Of a stretch of DNA of 64,000 nucleotides, positions 19,620 to 29,458 are shown one piece after another. The notes below the pieces were generated by a model that was given only the letters and a program-made list of their open reading frames with translations, searched no databases and was not told the DNA's origin. Origin of the DNA: Pirellulales bacterium. GTDB lineage: Bacteria; Planctomycetota; Planctomycetia; Pirellulales; Lacipirellulaceae. The position numbers were made by a program, and so were the translations under genes. Each line of letters begins with the position of its first letter. Within the stretch, counting starts at the first letter, position 1. The stretch covers positions 248,001 through 312,000 of the forward strand of contig JAHBXQ010000002.1 in NCBI GenBank assembly GCA_019636345.1, read 5' to 3'.

Positions 19620-20057
19620 ATGGACGTCATGACGACGCGCTTTGGCGCCCTGCGGGCGACGCCCGGGGATCTGATCACGTTCGACCACGGCCTGATCGGG
19701 CTGCGCGAGTGCCGTCGTTGGCTGCTGCTGGCCGACGCCAAGAACTCGCTCTTAGGTTGGCTGCAGTCCGTCGACGATCCGGAAGTCGCCGTCGGGTTGG
19801 TGGCCCCGCGACGGTTCGTGCCCGACTACCAGCTCCGCGTCTCGCGGGGCGAGTTGCAGCCGTTGCGGCTCGAGAACCTCCGCGACGCCCAAGTGGCGGT
19901 CATCGTCAGCCGCCAGTCGGAGGGCTTGTCGCTGAACCTGCGGGCGCCGCTGGTGATCAACGTCGAGACCCGCCGCGGCCGCCAAGTGATCGCCAAAGAC
20001 GCGCTGCCTGTGCAGCACCTCTTGCCGCACCTGGAGCCGTTGCGTCGCTCAGCATGA
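19620..20057 (+). CDS. fliW: flagellar assembly factor FliW
   Basis: A 145-residue FliW. It binds free flagellin and the regulator CsrA; when flagellin is exported, FliW is released and inhibits CsrA. Visible features are TTRFGALRATPGDLITFDHGLIGL at the N-terminus, VGLVAPRRFVPDYQL, VIVSRQSEGLSLNLRAPLVIN and GRQVIAKD. The start at 19620 is supported by a good Shine-Dalgarno sequence AGGAGG at 19606-19611, eight bases upstream. csrA follows 130 bases later and flagellin is next. Confidence 0.93.
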   Translation: MDVMTTRFGALRATPGDLITFDHGLIGLRECRRWLLLADAKNSLLGWLQSVDDPEVAVGLVAPRRFVPDYQLRVSRGELQPLRLENLRDAQVAVIVSRQSEGLSLNLRAPLVINVETRRGRQVIAKDALPVQHLLPHLEPLRRSA

Positions 20058-20187
20058 CGCTCGGTGCGCCGCCGGTCGTCGTTTTGGTTGTTCGTTTTAG
20101 TCGTTCGTTGACTTCGTCGAGTTTCCGAAATCCCCGCCCCTCGATCCCCCCGCGGCCTCGGTCCGCCTGTCTTGGAGTCGTCCCGCC

Positions 20188-20421
20188 ATGTTGGTTCTCT
20201 CACGGCAACGCGATGAAAGCATCATCATCGGCGACAACGTGGTCGTCACCGTGGTGGACGTTCGCGGGGACAAGGTGAAGCTGGGGATCGAAGCTCCGCT
20301 GGAAGTCTCGGTCCATCGCCGCGAGGTGTACGAGGCGATCCGTCGCGAGAATCAGCAGGCCGCGAAACTGCGACCCGAGGACGCCCGCGAACTGGGGAAC
20401 TCCTCGAACGGGAAACAGTAG
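20188..20421 (+). CDS. csrA: carbon storage regulator CsrA
   Basis: A 77-residue RNA-binding translational regulator that recognises GGA-containing hairpins. The sequence is canonical: MLVLSRQRDESIIIGDNVVVTVVDVRGDKVKLGIEAPLEVSVHRREVYEAIRREN, including Arg44-type RNA-binding residues (VHRREV). The C-terminal extension of about 20 residues is longer than in E. coli CsrA (61 residues), as in FliW-responsive CsrA proteins. It lies between fliW and flagellin, the expected target. Confidence 0.97.
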   Translation: MLVLSRQRDESIIIGDNVVVTVVDVRGDKVKLGIEAPLEVSVHRREVYEAIRRENQQAAKLRPEDARELGNSSNGKQ

Positions 20422-21087
20422 GACTGCTGCGGGACGACACGGCCCGATTCGGCGGTTTTCCGCACGGGCGTCGCCGTGGTTTTCTTTGCCGGCCGGCGGA
20501 CGGCGTTCGTCGGCGTCGGCCCCTTTGAGGGCTGCGAATCGTCTTCTGCCGGTCGCCGTTTTGACTGCGCCGTGTGAGCGGTTCGTATGTCGGAACGGCA
20601 CAGTTGGTTGTTCAAGCTGTGCCGCTTAGCAGGACTTTGCCGACCGTTCCGTCGCGACGCGGATCGATTGTTCCGGCTGGGCGATCTGGTCGGTCGCGCC
20701 CCGGCGAGTTCCGCAAAAAATGCTGTCTTACTGGCTCATGGCCTCTCCTGACGGCGACGATATCAGCCCGTAGACGGTCCGCAGATCAGCGGCGAGGCTC
20801 CGGCCGCGCCGCCGAAAAGCGACCGCCGCAAGATTCCGCCGTGATTCGTCGCCGCCGCTCCCGGGTGCATTTTGCAACCTACGCTTGGCAGGACGAGTCG
20901 TGGCGAATCCTTGTGGTAGGCGAGGATGCCGAGGGCCGTCGGCGGATTTGAACCACGGTGTGACAACTCGCGAGGCGGGTGACCTCGGCGCCGTAACCTT
21001 ACCCAACAGACAGGCCGGAGTCGTCGACTCCCCAGAAGTCCCGGTCTCAGTTGGAAACTGGCTTTCCTTAGATCAGGGGTGTTTGAA
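20422..21087. other. long intergenic region upstream of flagellin
   Basis: These 666 bases contain no credible gene. An 8-bp perfect inverted repeat, CGGCACAG (20596-20603) and CTGTGCCG (20617-20624), is present. No clear sigma-54 or sigma-28 promoter was recognised. On the minus strand 20943-20953 reads GGTTCAAATCC like a tRNA T-arm, but no complete cloverleaf could be built. The length suggests that the flagellin promoter and a regulated leader are here, possibly with CsrA sites; one GGA lies near 21053. Confidence 0.5.
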
Positions 21088-23916
21088 ATGACTCGGATTA
21101 ACACAAACGTCAGCTCGCTGGTCGCCCGCAATACGCTGGGTCGGTCCAACGCAGCGTTGGAGCAAGCGCTCACTCGCCTCAGCACCGGTTTGCGGATCAA
21201 CACCGGCAAAGACGACCCGGCCGGTTTGATCGCCAGCGAGAACCTGCGATCGGACATCACGTCGATTCGCCGCGCGATCAGCAACACCGATCGCGCCAAC
21301 CAGGTGATCGCCACCGCCGACAGCGCCCTGGGGCAGGTGAGCAACCTGCTGAACGACATCCGCGGGTTGGTGACCGAGTCCGCTAACGCCGGCGCCTTGT
21401 CCGACGCGCAGATCGCCGCGAATCAGTTGCAGGTCGACTCGTCGCTCGAAGCCCTCAACCGGATCGCCCAGACGACGACCTTCCAGGGTCGCCGGCTGTT
21501 GGACGGCAGTCTCGATTTCGTGACGAACACCTCGGACAGCGACTTCTCGAACGTGCAGTCGCTGAAGATCGACCAGGCCAACCTCGGCGCCACCGGCACG
21601 GTTCCGGTGAGCTTGAGCATCTCGACGGCCGCCACGCGGGCCCAGGTCAACGTGGCCAACGTCCCGGGCGGTTCCGGCACGGGCGTGGCTGCGTCGACGA
21701 CGATCACGCTGAGCAGCCAAACCGGCGCCGGCACCGCCGCCGCGGGCACCGTTGACTTTACCGTCCAGACGGCTGCGGCCCAGGCCGCCTCGGGCAACGT
21801 CGCCATTGACTTGGTCGAGTTGCAGGCGTCCGGTACGGTCACGATCGATTCGACCAACAGTGCCTCGTTCACCCTGACCGCCGTCGCATTGGGCGACGCC
21901 GCAGGCGACGAGGGCAACGGCGCCAAGAGCTTGGTGATCGTCAACGACACAACGGAAGGCGCCGTCTACGACGCCAATACGAACACGCTGACCGTGACGA
22001 TGGACATCACCGGCGGCAACAACACGGTGACCTATCTGGCCGGCCTCATCAGCGCCGGCAGCGACTTTACCGTCAGCGGCATCACCGACGGTGCGGACAC
22101 GGTGACGGCCTCGAACACGGGCGCCGGCACCTTGGCCGGCGGGCGCGACGCCTCGACCGAAACGATTGCCGTCACCTCGGTCGCGGGCGACAACAACATC
22201 TCGATCACGATCGCCGAAGGGAACGGCATCGGCGCCACGCCGAGCGTCTCGGGCGACGCGACCAACGGTTACGTGATCACGGTCGACGATGCGGGATCGA
22301 CCACGATCGCCGACATCGCCACAGCCATCCAGTCGATTTCCGAGGTCGCGACCGCGGTCTACAGCGGATCGGCGACGTACGAGGGCGCCGACGACGCTGC
22401 CCCCGGTTCGCCGACGGTGCTGACCGGCGGCGACGACGCGCAGACCGCCACCCAGTCGATCGACATTGCGTCGCTGGCCACCTCGGCCGGCGGAAACCTG
22501 AGCCTGACCTTCGCAGTCGGCGGCACCGCCGGCGTCGCGGCCGGGTCGGGCGCGGGCGAGTACACGGTGACCTACACCGCCGGCTCGTCGCTCAACGACA
22601 TCCTCACGCTGCTTGAGAACGGCACGATCACGGAACTCGACGCGACTGCGACCGGTCTCGCGACCGGCGCCGTCGGCACGAACGTGATCACCGCCGGCCC
22701 TTCGGGCGCCCAGGCGATCTCCGGTTACGACGCTCCGACGACCGGCAATGACGTGATCACGCTGACCGCGGCCAACGTCGGCACGGCCGGCAGCGGGCGG
22801 ACGGTCACGATCAACGAGACGAGCAACAGCTCGCTGTTCGACGCCGGCACGGGCGTCGGCGTGGCGGTCGACACCAACGGCAACGTCGTGATCAGCCTGA
22901 ATTCGGCTGCGACCGCGATCAACGTCAGCGACATCGTCGCCGCGCTCGAAGCCACCACCGAGTACACCGCTTCGCTGACCACCAGCGGCGGCTCGGGGGT
23001 CTACAACTCGACCACCCAGGCGCCTCCCACCGTGGCGAACACCGCCGGCGGCGAAGCCGCGGGCGGGTTGGCCGGAGCGGTCGTGTTCGAACTGGCCGGG
23101 CTGACCGGGTCGGAAGTGCTCAGCTTCGGCGCCGGGACCAGCATTTCGCAGCTCGTGACTGGCATCAATCTGGTGAGGGACGCCACCGGCGTCGAGGCCG
23201 TCGCCAACGGCACGACCCTCGAACTGCGGTCGACCGAGTACGGGTCTTCGGCCCTGGTCGACCTGAAGGTCATTTCCGAAGGCTCGGGATCGACCCCGTC
23301 GGGCATCTTCTCGACCGCCACGGCGACCCAGTCGCGCGACACGGGCACCGACATCGTGGCCACGGTCAACGGCATTGCGGCCAACGGCAAGGGCAACACC
23401 CTGCAGATCAACACCGCGACGCTCGACCTGACCTCGACCATTACGGCGGGCTTCACCGGCTCGATCGACTTCACGATCACCGGCGGCGGGGCCCTGTTCC
23501 AACTCGGTCCGGACGTCGTCAGCAACCAGCAAGCTCGGCTGGGCATCGGCAGCGTGAACACCGCCCGCCTCGGCGGCGTCAGCGGCAAGCTGTTCCAGCT
23601 CGGCACCGGCAACGACGCTTCGCTGTCGACCGACACGAACGTGGCCGCCCGCATCGTCGAAGAGGCGATCGATCAGGTCACCTCGCTTCGCGGTCGATTG
23701 GGCGCCTTCCAGCGGACGACGCTCGAAACCAACAAGCAGGCCCTCAACGACACGTTGACCAACCTGACCGAGGCCGAGAGCTCGATCCGCGACGCCGACT
23801 TCGCTGAAGAATCGGCCCAGTTGACCCGGGCTCAGATTCTGGTGCAGTCCGGCACGACGGTGCTCCAGATCGCCAACCAGAACCCGCAGAACGTGCTGGC
23901 CCTGCTCCGGGGTTAA
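21088..23916 (+). CDS. fliC: flagellin, large form
   Basis: A 942-residue flagellin (typical 270-550). The N-terminal D0/D1 region is canonical (MTRINTNVSSLVARNTLGRSN, LSTGLRINTGKDDPAGLIASENLRSDI), as is the C-terminal region (residues about 800-942: ARIVEEAIDQVTSLRGRLGAFQRTTLETN, ESSIRDADFAEESAQLTRAQILVQSG, ending NPQNVLALLRG). About 620 residues between them are Thr/Ala/Gly/Asp-rich beta repeats, including units like VITVDDAGSTTIADIATAIQ and VVISLNSAATAINVSDIVAAL, and should form a large surface domain. The ATG at 21088 has AGGGG eight bases upstream; the GTG at 21079 is less likely. Strongly enriched ACC/GCC/GGC codons suggest high expression. A terminator follows. Confidence 0.95.
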   Translation: MTRINTNVSSLVARNTLGRSNAALEQALTRLSTGLRINTGKDDPAGLIASENLRSDITSIRRAISNTDRANQVIATADSALGQVSNLLNDIRGLVTESANAGALSDAQIAANQLQVDSSLEALNRIAQTTTFQGRRLLDGSLDFVTNTSDSDFSNVQSLKIDQANLGATGTVPVSLSISTAATRAQVNVANVPGGSGTGVAASTTITLSSQTGAGTAAAGTVDFTVQTAAAQAASGNVAIDLVELQASGTVTIDSTNSASFTLTAVALGDAAGDEGNGAKSLVIVNDTTEGAVYDANTNTLTVTMDITGGNNTVTYLAGLISAGSDFTVSGITDGADTVTASNTGAGTLAGGRDASTETIAVTSVAGDNNISITIAEGNGIGATPSVSGDATNGYVITVDDAGSTTIADIATAIQSISEVATAVYSGSATYEGADDAAPGSPTVLTGGDDAQTATQSIDIASLATSAGGNLSLTFAVGGTAGVAAGSGAGEYTVTYTAGSSLNDILTLLENGTITELDATATGLATGAVGTNVITAGPSGAQAISGYDAPTTGNDVITLTAANVGTAGSGRTVTINETSNSSLFDAGTGVGVAVDTNGNVVISLNSAATAINVSDIVAALEATTEYTASLTTSGGSGVYNSTTQAPPTVANTAGGEAAGGLAGAVVFELAGLTGSEVLSFGAGTSISQLVTGINLVRDATGVEAVANGTTLELRSTEYGSSALVDLKVISEGSGSTPSGIFSTATATQSRDTGTDIVATVNGIAANGKGNTLQINTATLDLTSTITAGFTGSIDFTITGGGALFQLGPDVVSNQQARLGIGSVNTARLGGVSGKLFQLGTGNDASLSTDTNVAARIVEEAIDQVTSLRGRLGAFQRTTLETNKQALNDTLTNLTEAESSIRDADFAEESAQLTRAQILVQSGTTVLQIANQNPQNVLALLRG

Positions 23917-23950
23917 GCGACGCTCGCGGACGGATAATTCGTCGCCACGC

Positions 23951-23990
23951 CAGCCGGCTCGGTCTTCGCAGACCGAGCCGGCTGTTTTTT
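23951..23990 (+). terminator. intrinsic terminator after flagellin
   Basis: A perfect 14-bp stem, CAGCCGGCTCGGTC (23951-23964) with GACCGAGCCGGCTG (23971-23984), six-base loop TTCGCA, and six T directly after it. It lies 35 bases past the fliC stop and separates fliC from fliD. Confidence 0.95.
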
Positions 23991-24036
23991 GGGCCGCCGT
24001 CGTTCGCCGCGGCCTCCCTCGGCACAGGCGCCAGCA

Positions 24037-24078
24037 GGCGCCGTTTGACTGATCCGGCGAGGCAAACGGCGCCGATAA
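24037..24078 (+). promoter_or_regulatory. inverted repeat with a sigma-28-like -10 element upstream of fliD
   Basis: GGCGCCGTTTG (24037-24047) and CAAACGGCGCC (24063-24073) form an 11-bp perfect inverted repeat. The right arm overlaps GCCGATAA (24071-24078), identical to the -10 element of FliA (sigma-28) promoters. There is no TAAA-type -35 element at the correct distance, so promoter assignment is tentative. It could equally be an operator. Confidence 0.4.
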
Positions 24079-24186
24079 TTCCTAATGAGTACGCGCCCCC
24101 GTCGGACCCCGCTGACGACCTAAACTTGTCGCACACGGCCTTCCCTTCGGTCAGGCCTGCTTCGGCGTACTTCCGAGCTCTGCGCC

Positions 24187-27100
24187 ATGTCACGCATCAC
24201 CTCCAGCATTGGTCTGATCACCGGGATCCCGATCGAGGATACCGTGAATCAGCTCATGCAGCTCGCGGCCCGGCCGCGCGATTTGCTGGTGTCGCGCAAC
24301 AAGTCGATCCAGGACGAGCAGACGGCGGTCAACACGCTCAGCACGCGGTTGTTGGGGTTCCAGTTCGCGATCAACAAGCTGAAATCGACGACAGTCTACT
24401 CCTCGCGCACGGTCACGAGCAGCAACAAGGACGCGCTCTCAGCCGCCGTTCCTTCGGGCACAACGCCCCCCGCGGGGACGGTCGTCGTGCGACCGGTGCG
24501 AACCGCCTCGTCGCAGCAACTGCTGAGCCAGCGGTTCGAGAGTCTCGACGCCAGCCTCTCGACGGGGTCGCTCAGCCTGCGGATGGGGGGCTTCGTCAAC
24601 AAGGGGGCGGCGCTGGAGGTCCTCAACGGCGGGGCCGGCGTGCCGGCAGGCAAAATCAAGATCACCGATCGCAGCGGCGCTTCGGCCACGATCGACCTGA
24701 CCTACGCACAATCGGTCGACGATGTGCTTGTCGCGATCAATCAGAACGCTGAGATCGGAATCCAAGCCTCGGTCGTCGGCGACTCGTTCCGTTTGACCGA
24801 CGTCAGCGGCGGGTCGGGGAACTTGATCGTCGCCGAAGTGGCCGGCGGTTCGACCGCCGCCGGGTTGGGACTGGCCGGCATCAATACGGCCGCCTCGGTT
24901 GCGACCGGGGGAGACGTCTTCCGGCTCTACGATTCCTTTCGTTTGGCACAGCTCAACGACGGCAACGGCGTCGACTTCAATGCCGCCGGCATCGCCGACG
25001 TCGAGATCGCCCACCGCAACGGCACGACGACAGCCGTCGATCTGAGCGGCGCAGCGACAATCAAGGACGTGCTCGACAAACTTAACGCGGCCGGCGGCGG
25101 CAAGGTCGCCGCGACCATCGCCAGCGACGGCAACCGGTTGCAACTGGTCGACCTGACCACGGGGGGCGGGACGTTTGCCGTCGCTAACGGCACGGCCGGC
25201 AGAGCGGCGACCGATCTGGGGCTCGACGCGGCGGCGAGCGGGGGAACGATCGCCGGCAAGCGGATCGTTTCCGGCTTGGCCGACTCGCTGCTCTCTCGGC
25301 TCGGCGGAGGCGCGGGGCTGGGATCGCTCGGCACGCTGCAGATCACCGACCGCGGCGGCGCCGTCGCCACGGTCAATCTCGCCTCGGCCGAGACGCTCTC
25401 CGACGTTCTCGAACTGATCAACGCCTCGTCGGCGAGCGTGACGGCCGCGGTGAACGAAGCCCGGAACGGCATCGTCGTCGTCGACGAGAGCGGCGGCAGC
25501 GGATCGCTGACGATCGCCAGCGGCGACGCGACCAACGCCGCCGAGAAGTTGGGGATTGCCTTCGACGCGGCGGCCGGCTCGACCGACGGCGGATCGCTCA
25601 ACCGGCAAATCGTCAGTCGCGCAACCTTGCTCTCCTCGCTCAACAGCGGCAAGGGGGTCAAATTCGGCGACGTGCGCATCACCGACACCGCCGGAGTCTC
25701 GCGAGTCGCGGACTTCAACACGGTCGGCAGCGAGCCGAAGACGCTGGGAGACGTGATCGACGTCATCAACGCGCTCGACAACGGCGTCGAGGCTCGTATC
25801 AACGACACGGGCGACGGGATCGTGCTCGTCGACACGGCCCGCGGCTCGGGCAAGCTGGCGGCGGTCGACGTCGGGGGCGACATCGGCAAGACGCTCGGAC
25901 TGACTCGGCCCAGCAAGGTCGTCTCGATCGACGGCGTCGATACGCAGGTCGTCGACGGCTCGGCGACGCGCTCCATCGATCTGACCAACCTGGGCTCGAC
26001 GGCCGACTCCGTCTTGCTCAGCTCGCTCAACAGCGGCGCGGGGATCGCGTTGGGGGACGTGCGGATCGACGACTCCAACGGCAAGTCGATCTACCTCGAC
26101 CTCAACGGCGGCGATGCGGGGATCTCGACCGTCGGCGATCTGATCAACCTGATCAATCAGCGGGCCGAAGCCACGACGGGGTTCTCGGTGCGCGCCAAGC
26201 TGAACGCCGCCGGGACGGGCATTCTGCTTGAAGACGACGGCGGAGGGAGCCAGACCATCAAGGCGGTCGATCTCAACTCGACGACGGCCGCCGATCTCAA
26301 GCTGACCGGGTCGGTCGTTCGCTCGGGGGGCAAGCAACAGCTCGCCGGCAACGGCCTGTTTCCTGCCGTCGCCAGCGCCGGGGACGGTCTGTCCGCCCTA
26401 GCCAAACGGATCAATGAGCTCGGCTTGGGCGTGACCGCCGGGACCCTCTTCGACGGCGTCGGCTACCGGCTCAGCCTGACGGTCGACGCCTCCGGCAGCG
26501 CGAACGAACTGCTGGTCGACGCCCTTGGGACCGGCTTCAAATTCACGGAGAACTCCCGGGCTCAAGACGCCCTGCTCGCGTTCGGCGAAGGCAACGTTCT
26601 CGGCAGCGGCGTGCTGCTCAGTTCGTCGACGAACTCGTTTAAGAATTCGATCGGCGGACTTGACCTGACCATCGCCGCCGGCAGCGACAAACCGGTGACG
26701 CTCACCGTGGCGAGCTCCGACTCGTCGCTCGTGAGCACCGTTCAAGAGGTAGTCGACGCCTACAACAGTCTGCGTTCCGATCTGGGCGAGTTGACCTCGT
26801 TCGACGCGAGCTCGCTGACCACGGGGCTGTTGTTCGGGACGCGCGAGGCGATCGCCGTCGACCAGTTGGTGTCGCGCGTGCTCACGGACCGGTTCTTCGG
26901 CGTCGGCAATTTCCAGGCCCTGGAGCAACTCGGCCTGAGCGTCGGACAAGACGGCAAAATGGAACTCAATCGAACGCGATTGCAGAACGCGTTCGCCGAG
27001 GACCCCGCCGGAGTCGAGCAGTTCTTTACGAACGCCGATCGCGGATTCATCACGAAGCTCAACGCGCAAATCGATCGGCTGATCGACTCCAAGAACGGGG

Positions 27101-27315
27101 CGTTCGGCGCCCGGTTCGATGCGCTGCAGTCCAAGGTCGACGCCAATCTCTTGCGGATCGACCAGTTGGCTTCGCAGCTCGATCGGCAGCGCGAGCGGCT
27201 GTTGCTGCAGTTCGCTCAGCTCGAGTCGATCATCGCCCGCATGCAGTCGAATCAGCAGGCGCTTGAGAATCTGCAGATCATCCCGCCCTTGACCAGCTCG
27301 CGCAGGTCGAGCTAA
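24187..27315 (+). CDS. fliD: flagellar filament cap protein FliD, giant form with five repeats
   Basis: A 1042-residue filament cap (typical 450-700). The N-terminal domain is canonical (ITSSIGLITGIPIEDTVNQLMQLAARPRDLLVSRNKSIQDEQTAVNTLSTRLLGFQFAI, given in two parts of the same helix). The C-terminal domain from about residue 830 is also canonical (VTLTVASSDSSLVSTVQEVVDAYNSL, LGLSVGQDGKMELNRTRL, ending LQSKVDANLLRIDQLASQLDRQ and LESIIARMQSN). Residues 146-710 contain five flagellin-IN-type units of about 95 residues, starting near 146, 255, 368, 481 and 610. Each has a start like LLSSLNSGKGVKFGDVRITD, a centre like TLGDVIDVIN, then GIVLVDTARGSGKL and a terminal LGL. fliS follows 54 bases later. 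Confidence 0.93.
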   Translation: MSRITSSIGLITGIPIEDTVNQLMQLAARPRDLLVSRNKSIQDEQTAVNTLSTRLLGFQFAINKLKSTTVYSSRTVTSSNKDALSAAVPSGTTPPAGTVVVRPVRTASSQQLLSQRFESLDASLSTGSLSLRMGGFVNKGAALEVLNGGAGVPAGKIKITDRSGASATIDLTYAQSVDDVLVAINQNAEIGIQASVVGDSFRLTDVSGGSGNLIVAEVAGGSTAAGLGLAGINTAASVATGGDVFRLYDSFRLAQLNDGNGVDFNAAGIADVEIAHRNGTTTAVDLSGAATIKDVLDKLNAAGGGKVAATIASDGNRLQLVDLTTGGGTFAVANGTAGRAATDLGLDAAASGGTIAGKRIVSGLADSLLSRLGGGAGLGSLGTLQITDRGGAVATVNLASAETLSDVLELINASSASVTAAVNEARNGIVVVDESGGSGSLTIASGDATNAAEKLGIAFDAAAGSTDGGSLNRQIVSRATLLSSLNSGKGVKFGDVRITDTAGVSRVADFNTVGSEPKTLGDVIDVINALDNGVEARINDTGDGIVLVDTARGSGKLAAVDVGGDIGKTLGLTRPSKVVSIDGVDTQVVDGSATRSIDLTNLGSTADSVLLSSLNSGAGIALGDVRIDDSNGKSIYLDLNGGDAGISTVGDLINLINQRAEATTGFSVRAKLNAAGTGILLEDDGGGSQTIKAVDLNSTTAADLKLTGSVVRSGGKQQLAGNGLFPAVASAGDGLSALAKRINELGLGVTAGTLFDGVGYRLSLTVDASGSANELLVDALGTGFKFTENSRAQDALLAFGEGNVLGSGVLLSSSTNSFKNSIGGLDLTIAAGSDKPVTLTVASSDSSLVSTVQEVVDAYNSLRSDLGELTSFDASSLTTGLLFGTREAIAVDQLVSRVLTDRFFGVGNFQALEQLGLSVGQDGKMELNRTRLQNAFAEDPAGVEQFFTNADRGFITKLNAQIDRLIDSKNGAFGARFDALQSKVDANLLRIDQLASQLDRQRERLLLQFAQLESIIARMQSNQQALENLQIIPPLTSSRRSS

Positions 27316-27369
27316 CCGTTCCGTCGCCGCACGCGACGCGTCCGTCCCCATCCTCGCTCCCCAGCCGCC

Positions 27370-27888
27370 ATGACTCTCCACCGTCAGACCGTCCCGAACG
27401 CAGGCCAGTACCTGGAGTCGCGGGTCACGACCGCTTCGTCCGCCGATTTGCAGTTGATGCTGTTGGACGGCGCCCTGCGGTTCGCCCGCAAGGCGCAATC
27501 GTTGTGGGACGATCCGGCGCACGCGGGCGAGGTGCACCAGTTGCTGCTGCGCGTCGTCGACGTGATGGAAGCGGCCACGATGGGAGTCGCCGAGTCGACC
27601 GACCCAATCGCTCAGCGGTTGGAAGAGCAGTACGCGTTCCTGTTCCGCGAATTCGCCGCGGTGAGCATGGGATACGACCGAGCCCAATTCGATCGGGCCG
27701 TCGAGCTGTTGGCGTTCGAACGCGAGACCTGGCGCCTGGCGTGCGAAAAGGCCAAAGGAACGTCGGCCGAGTCTGCCGGGGCGGAGCCCGCCGCTCCGGC
27801 GGTCGTCGAGGCGCCCCCGCGTCGCCGACCCTTGGCTCCGCCGATCGACGCAACGCTTCCCAGCGGCGGCTTCTCGATGCAGGTTTGA
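27370..27888 (+). CDS. fliS: flagellar export chaperone FliS
   Basis: A 172-residue flagellin chaperone that keeps the flagellin C-terminus unfolded before export. The FliS core is residues 1-120: YLESRVTTASSADLQLMLLDGALRFARKAQSL, LLLRVVDVMEAATMGVAESTDPIAQRLEEQYAFLFREFAAVSMG. A Pro/Ala-rich tail of about 45 residues follows. Position directly after fliD fits the usual fliD-fliS pair. It is the last recognisable gene of the flagellar run. Confidence 0.9.
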   Translation: MTLHRQTVPNAGQYLESRVTTASSADLQLMLLDGALRFARKAQSLWDDPAHAGEVHQLLLRVVDVMEAATMGVAESTDPIAQRLEEQYAFLFREFAAVSMGYDRAQFDRAVELLAFERETWRLACEKAKGTSAESAGAEPAAPAVVEAPPRRRPLAPPIDATLPSGGFSMQV

Positions 27889-28155
27889 CGCCCCTGGCGG
27901 CCGGTGAACGGGCGACGGGACTCGCGGTTTTCACTGAGCGGGAGCATGCGCTCGGGCCGGCGGCGATGCCGCGCGTCCCCAGCCGCCCCCCTGGTCGTTC
28001 CCATGGCATTGCAACCCTCGGGACCGCGTGTTGACCTCGCGGGCTGCGGTCGTATCATCGGGGTTTGCGCTCGCCCCGCGGGGGCTGAGCAGGGGAGCCG
28101 CTCGGCGTCGTCGGGTGTCGCTCCTTGTCGTTCGGCCCGTCGATCCGGAGTCCTC

Positions 28156-29034
<879 letters not shown>

Positions 29035-29084
29035 TTCGCTTGCCAAGGTCGCAGAACCCTGGTGAGCCGTTGTTGCCGCCCGCG

Positions 29085-29237
29085 AGCAAAACTACGTTAT
29101 TTTTTGGAGCAAAACTCCTGCCGGCAGCGCGACGGAAACGCTTGCAACTGCTTGAGCGCCATCGACTTGCGCGAGACGCTGTCTGATTGGAGAGGCCCTT
29201 TTTTGCCAGCAAAACTCGCGTCCCTCGAGCAAAACTC
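29085..29237. repeat. four copies of the AGCAAAACTC motif
   Basis: AGCAAAACT at 29085-29093 and AGCAAAACTC at 29108-29117, 29208-29217 and 29228-29237, all in the same orientation. Three of them are flanked so that GAGCAAAACTC reads as an imperfect palindrome. Its role is unknown. Confidence 0.5.
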
Positions 29238-29371
29238 GTGACAAGCCTCTCACCGGCGTCCGTAGCTTAAACGATGTCGTGGCTCATTTTCGATAAGAAT
29301 TCCGCCAGAGCGAAGCAGATTCACGGAGTCGTTTCGTGACCGTTCGGGCGGCTTGAGATCAGCCTGACAGG

Positions 29372-29400
29372 GTCGCCCAGGTTCTTCGAACCTGGGCGAC
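29372..29400. repeat. palindromic repeat, family A copy 1
   Basis: GTCGCCCAGGTTC (29372-29384), loop TTC, then GAACCTGGGCGAC (29388-29400): a 13-bp perfect inverted repeat. It shares the CCAGGTTC/GAACCTGG core with copies at 29459-29488 and 30591-30626. Confidence 0.6.
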
Positions 29401-29458
29401 ACGAGGGGACGAGATCGATGCAACTTTGCGAGTGATGCGACCTCGACGCGGCGCCGTT

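Noticed and set aside
20880-20910. TTGGCAGGACGAG as a sigma-54 promoter for fliC
   Set aside because: The GC of the -12 element is not at the required ten-base distance from GG.
20574-20951. 125-codon frame between csrA and fliC
   Set aside because: No recognisable domain, low-complexity Arg-rich sequence and overlap with the probable fliC regulatory region.
20900-21030. tRNA-like sequence on the minus strand (GGTTCAAATCC at 20953-20943)
   Set aside because: A T-arm-like segment, a 5-bp stem with a 7-base loop and a near-match acceptor exist, but position 33 is not T, the acceptor needs a bulge and no proper D-arm forms. tRNAscan-SE or a covariance search would decide.
21073-23532. 819-codon minus-strand frame opposite flagellin
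   Set aside because: Its Arg/Gly/Asp repeats are the antisense of the flagellin repeats; no start signal or domain was recognised.
24439-26337. 632-codon minus-strand frame opposite fliD
   Set aside because: Antisense image of the FliD repeats.
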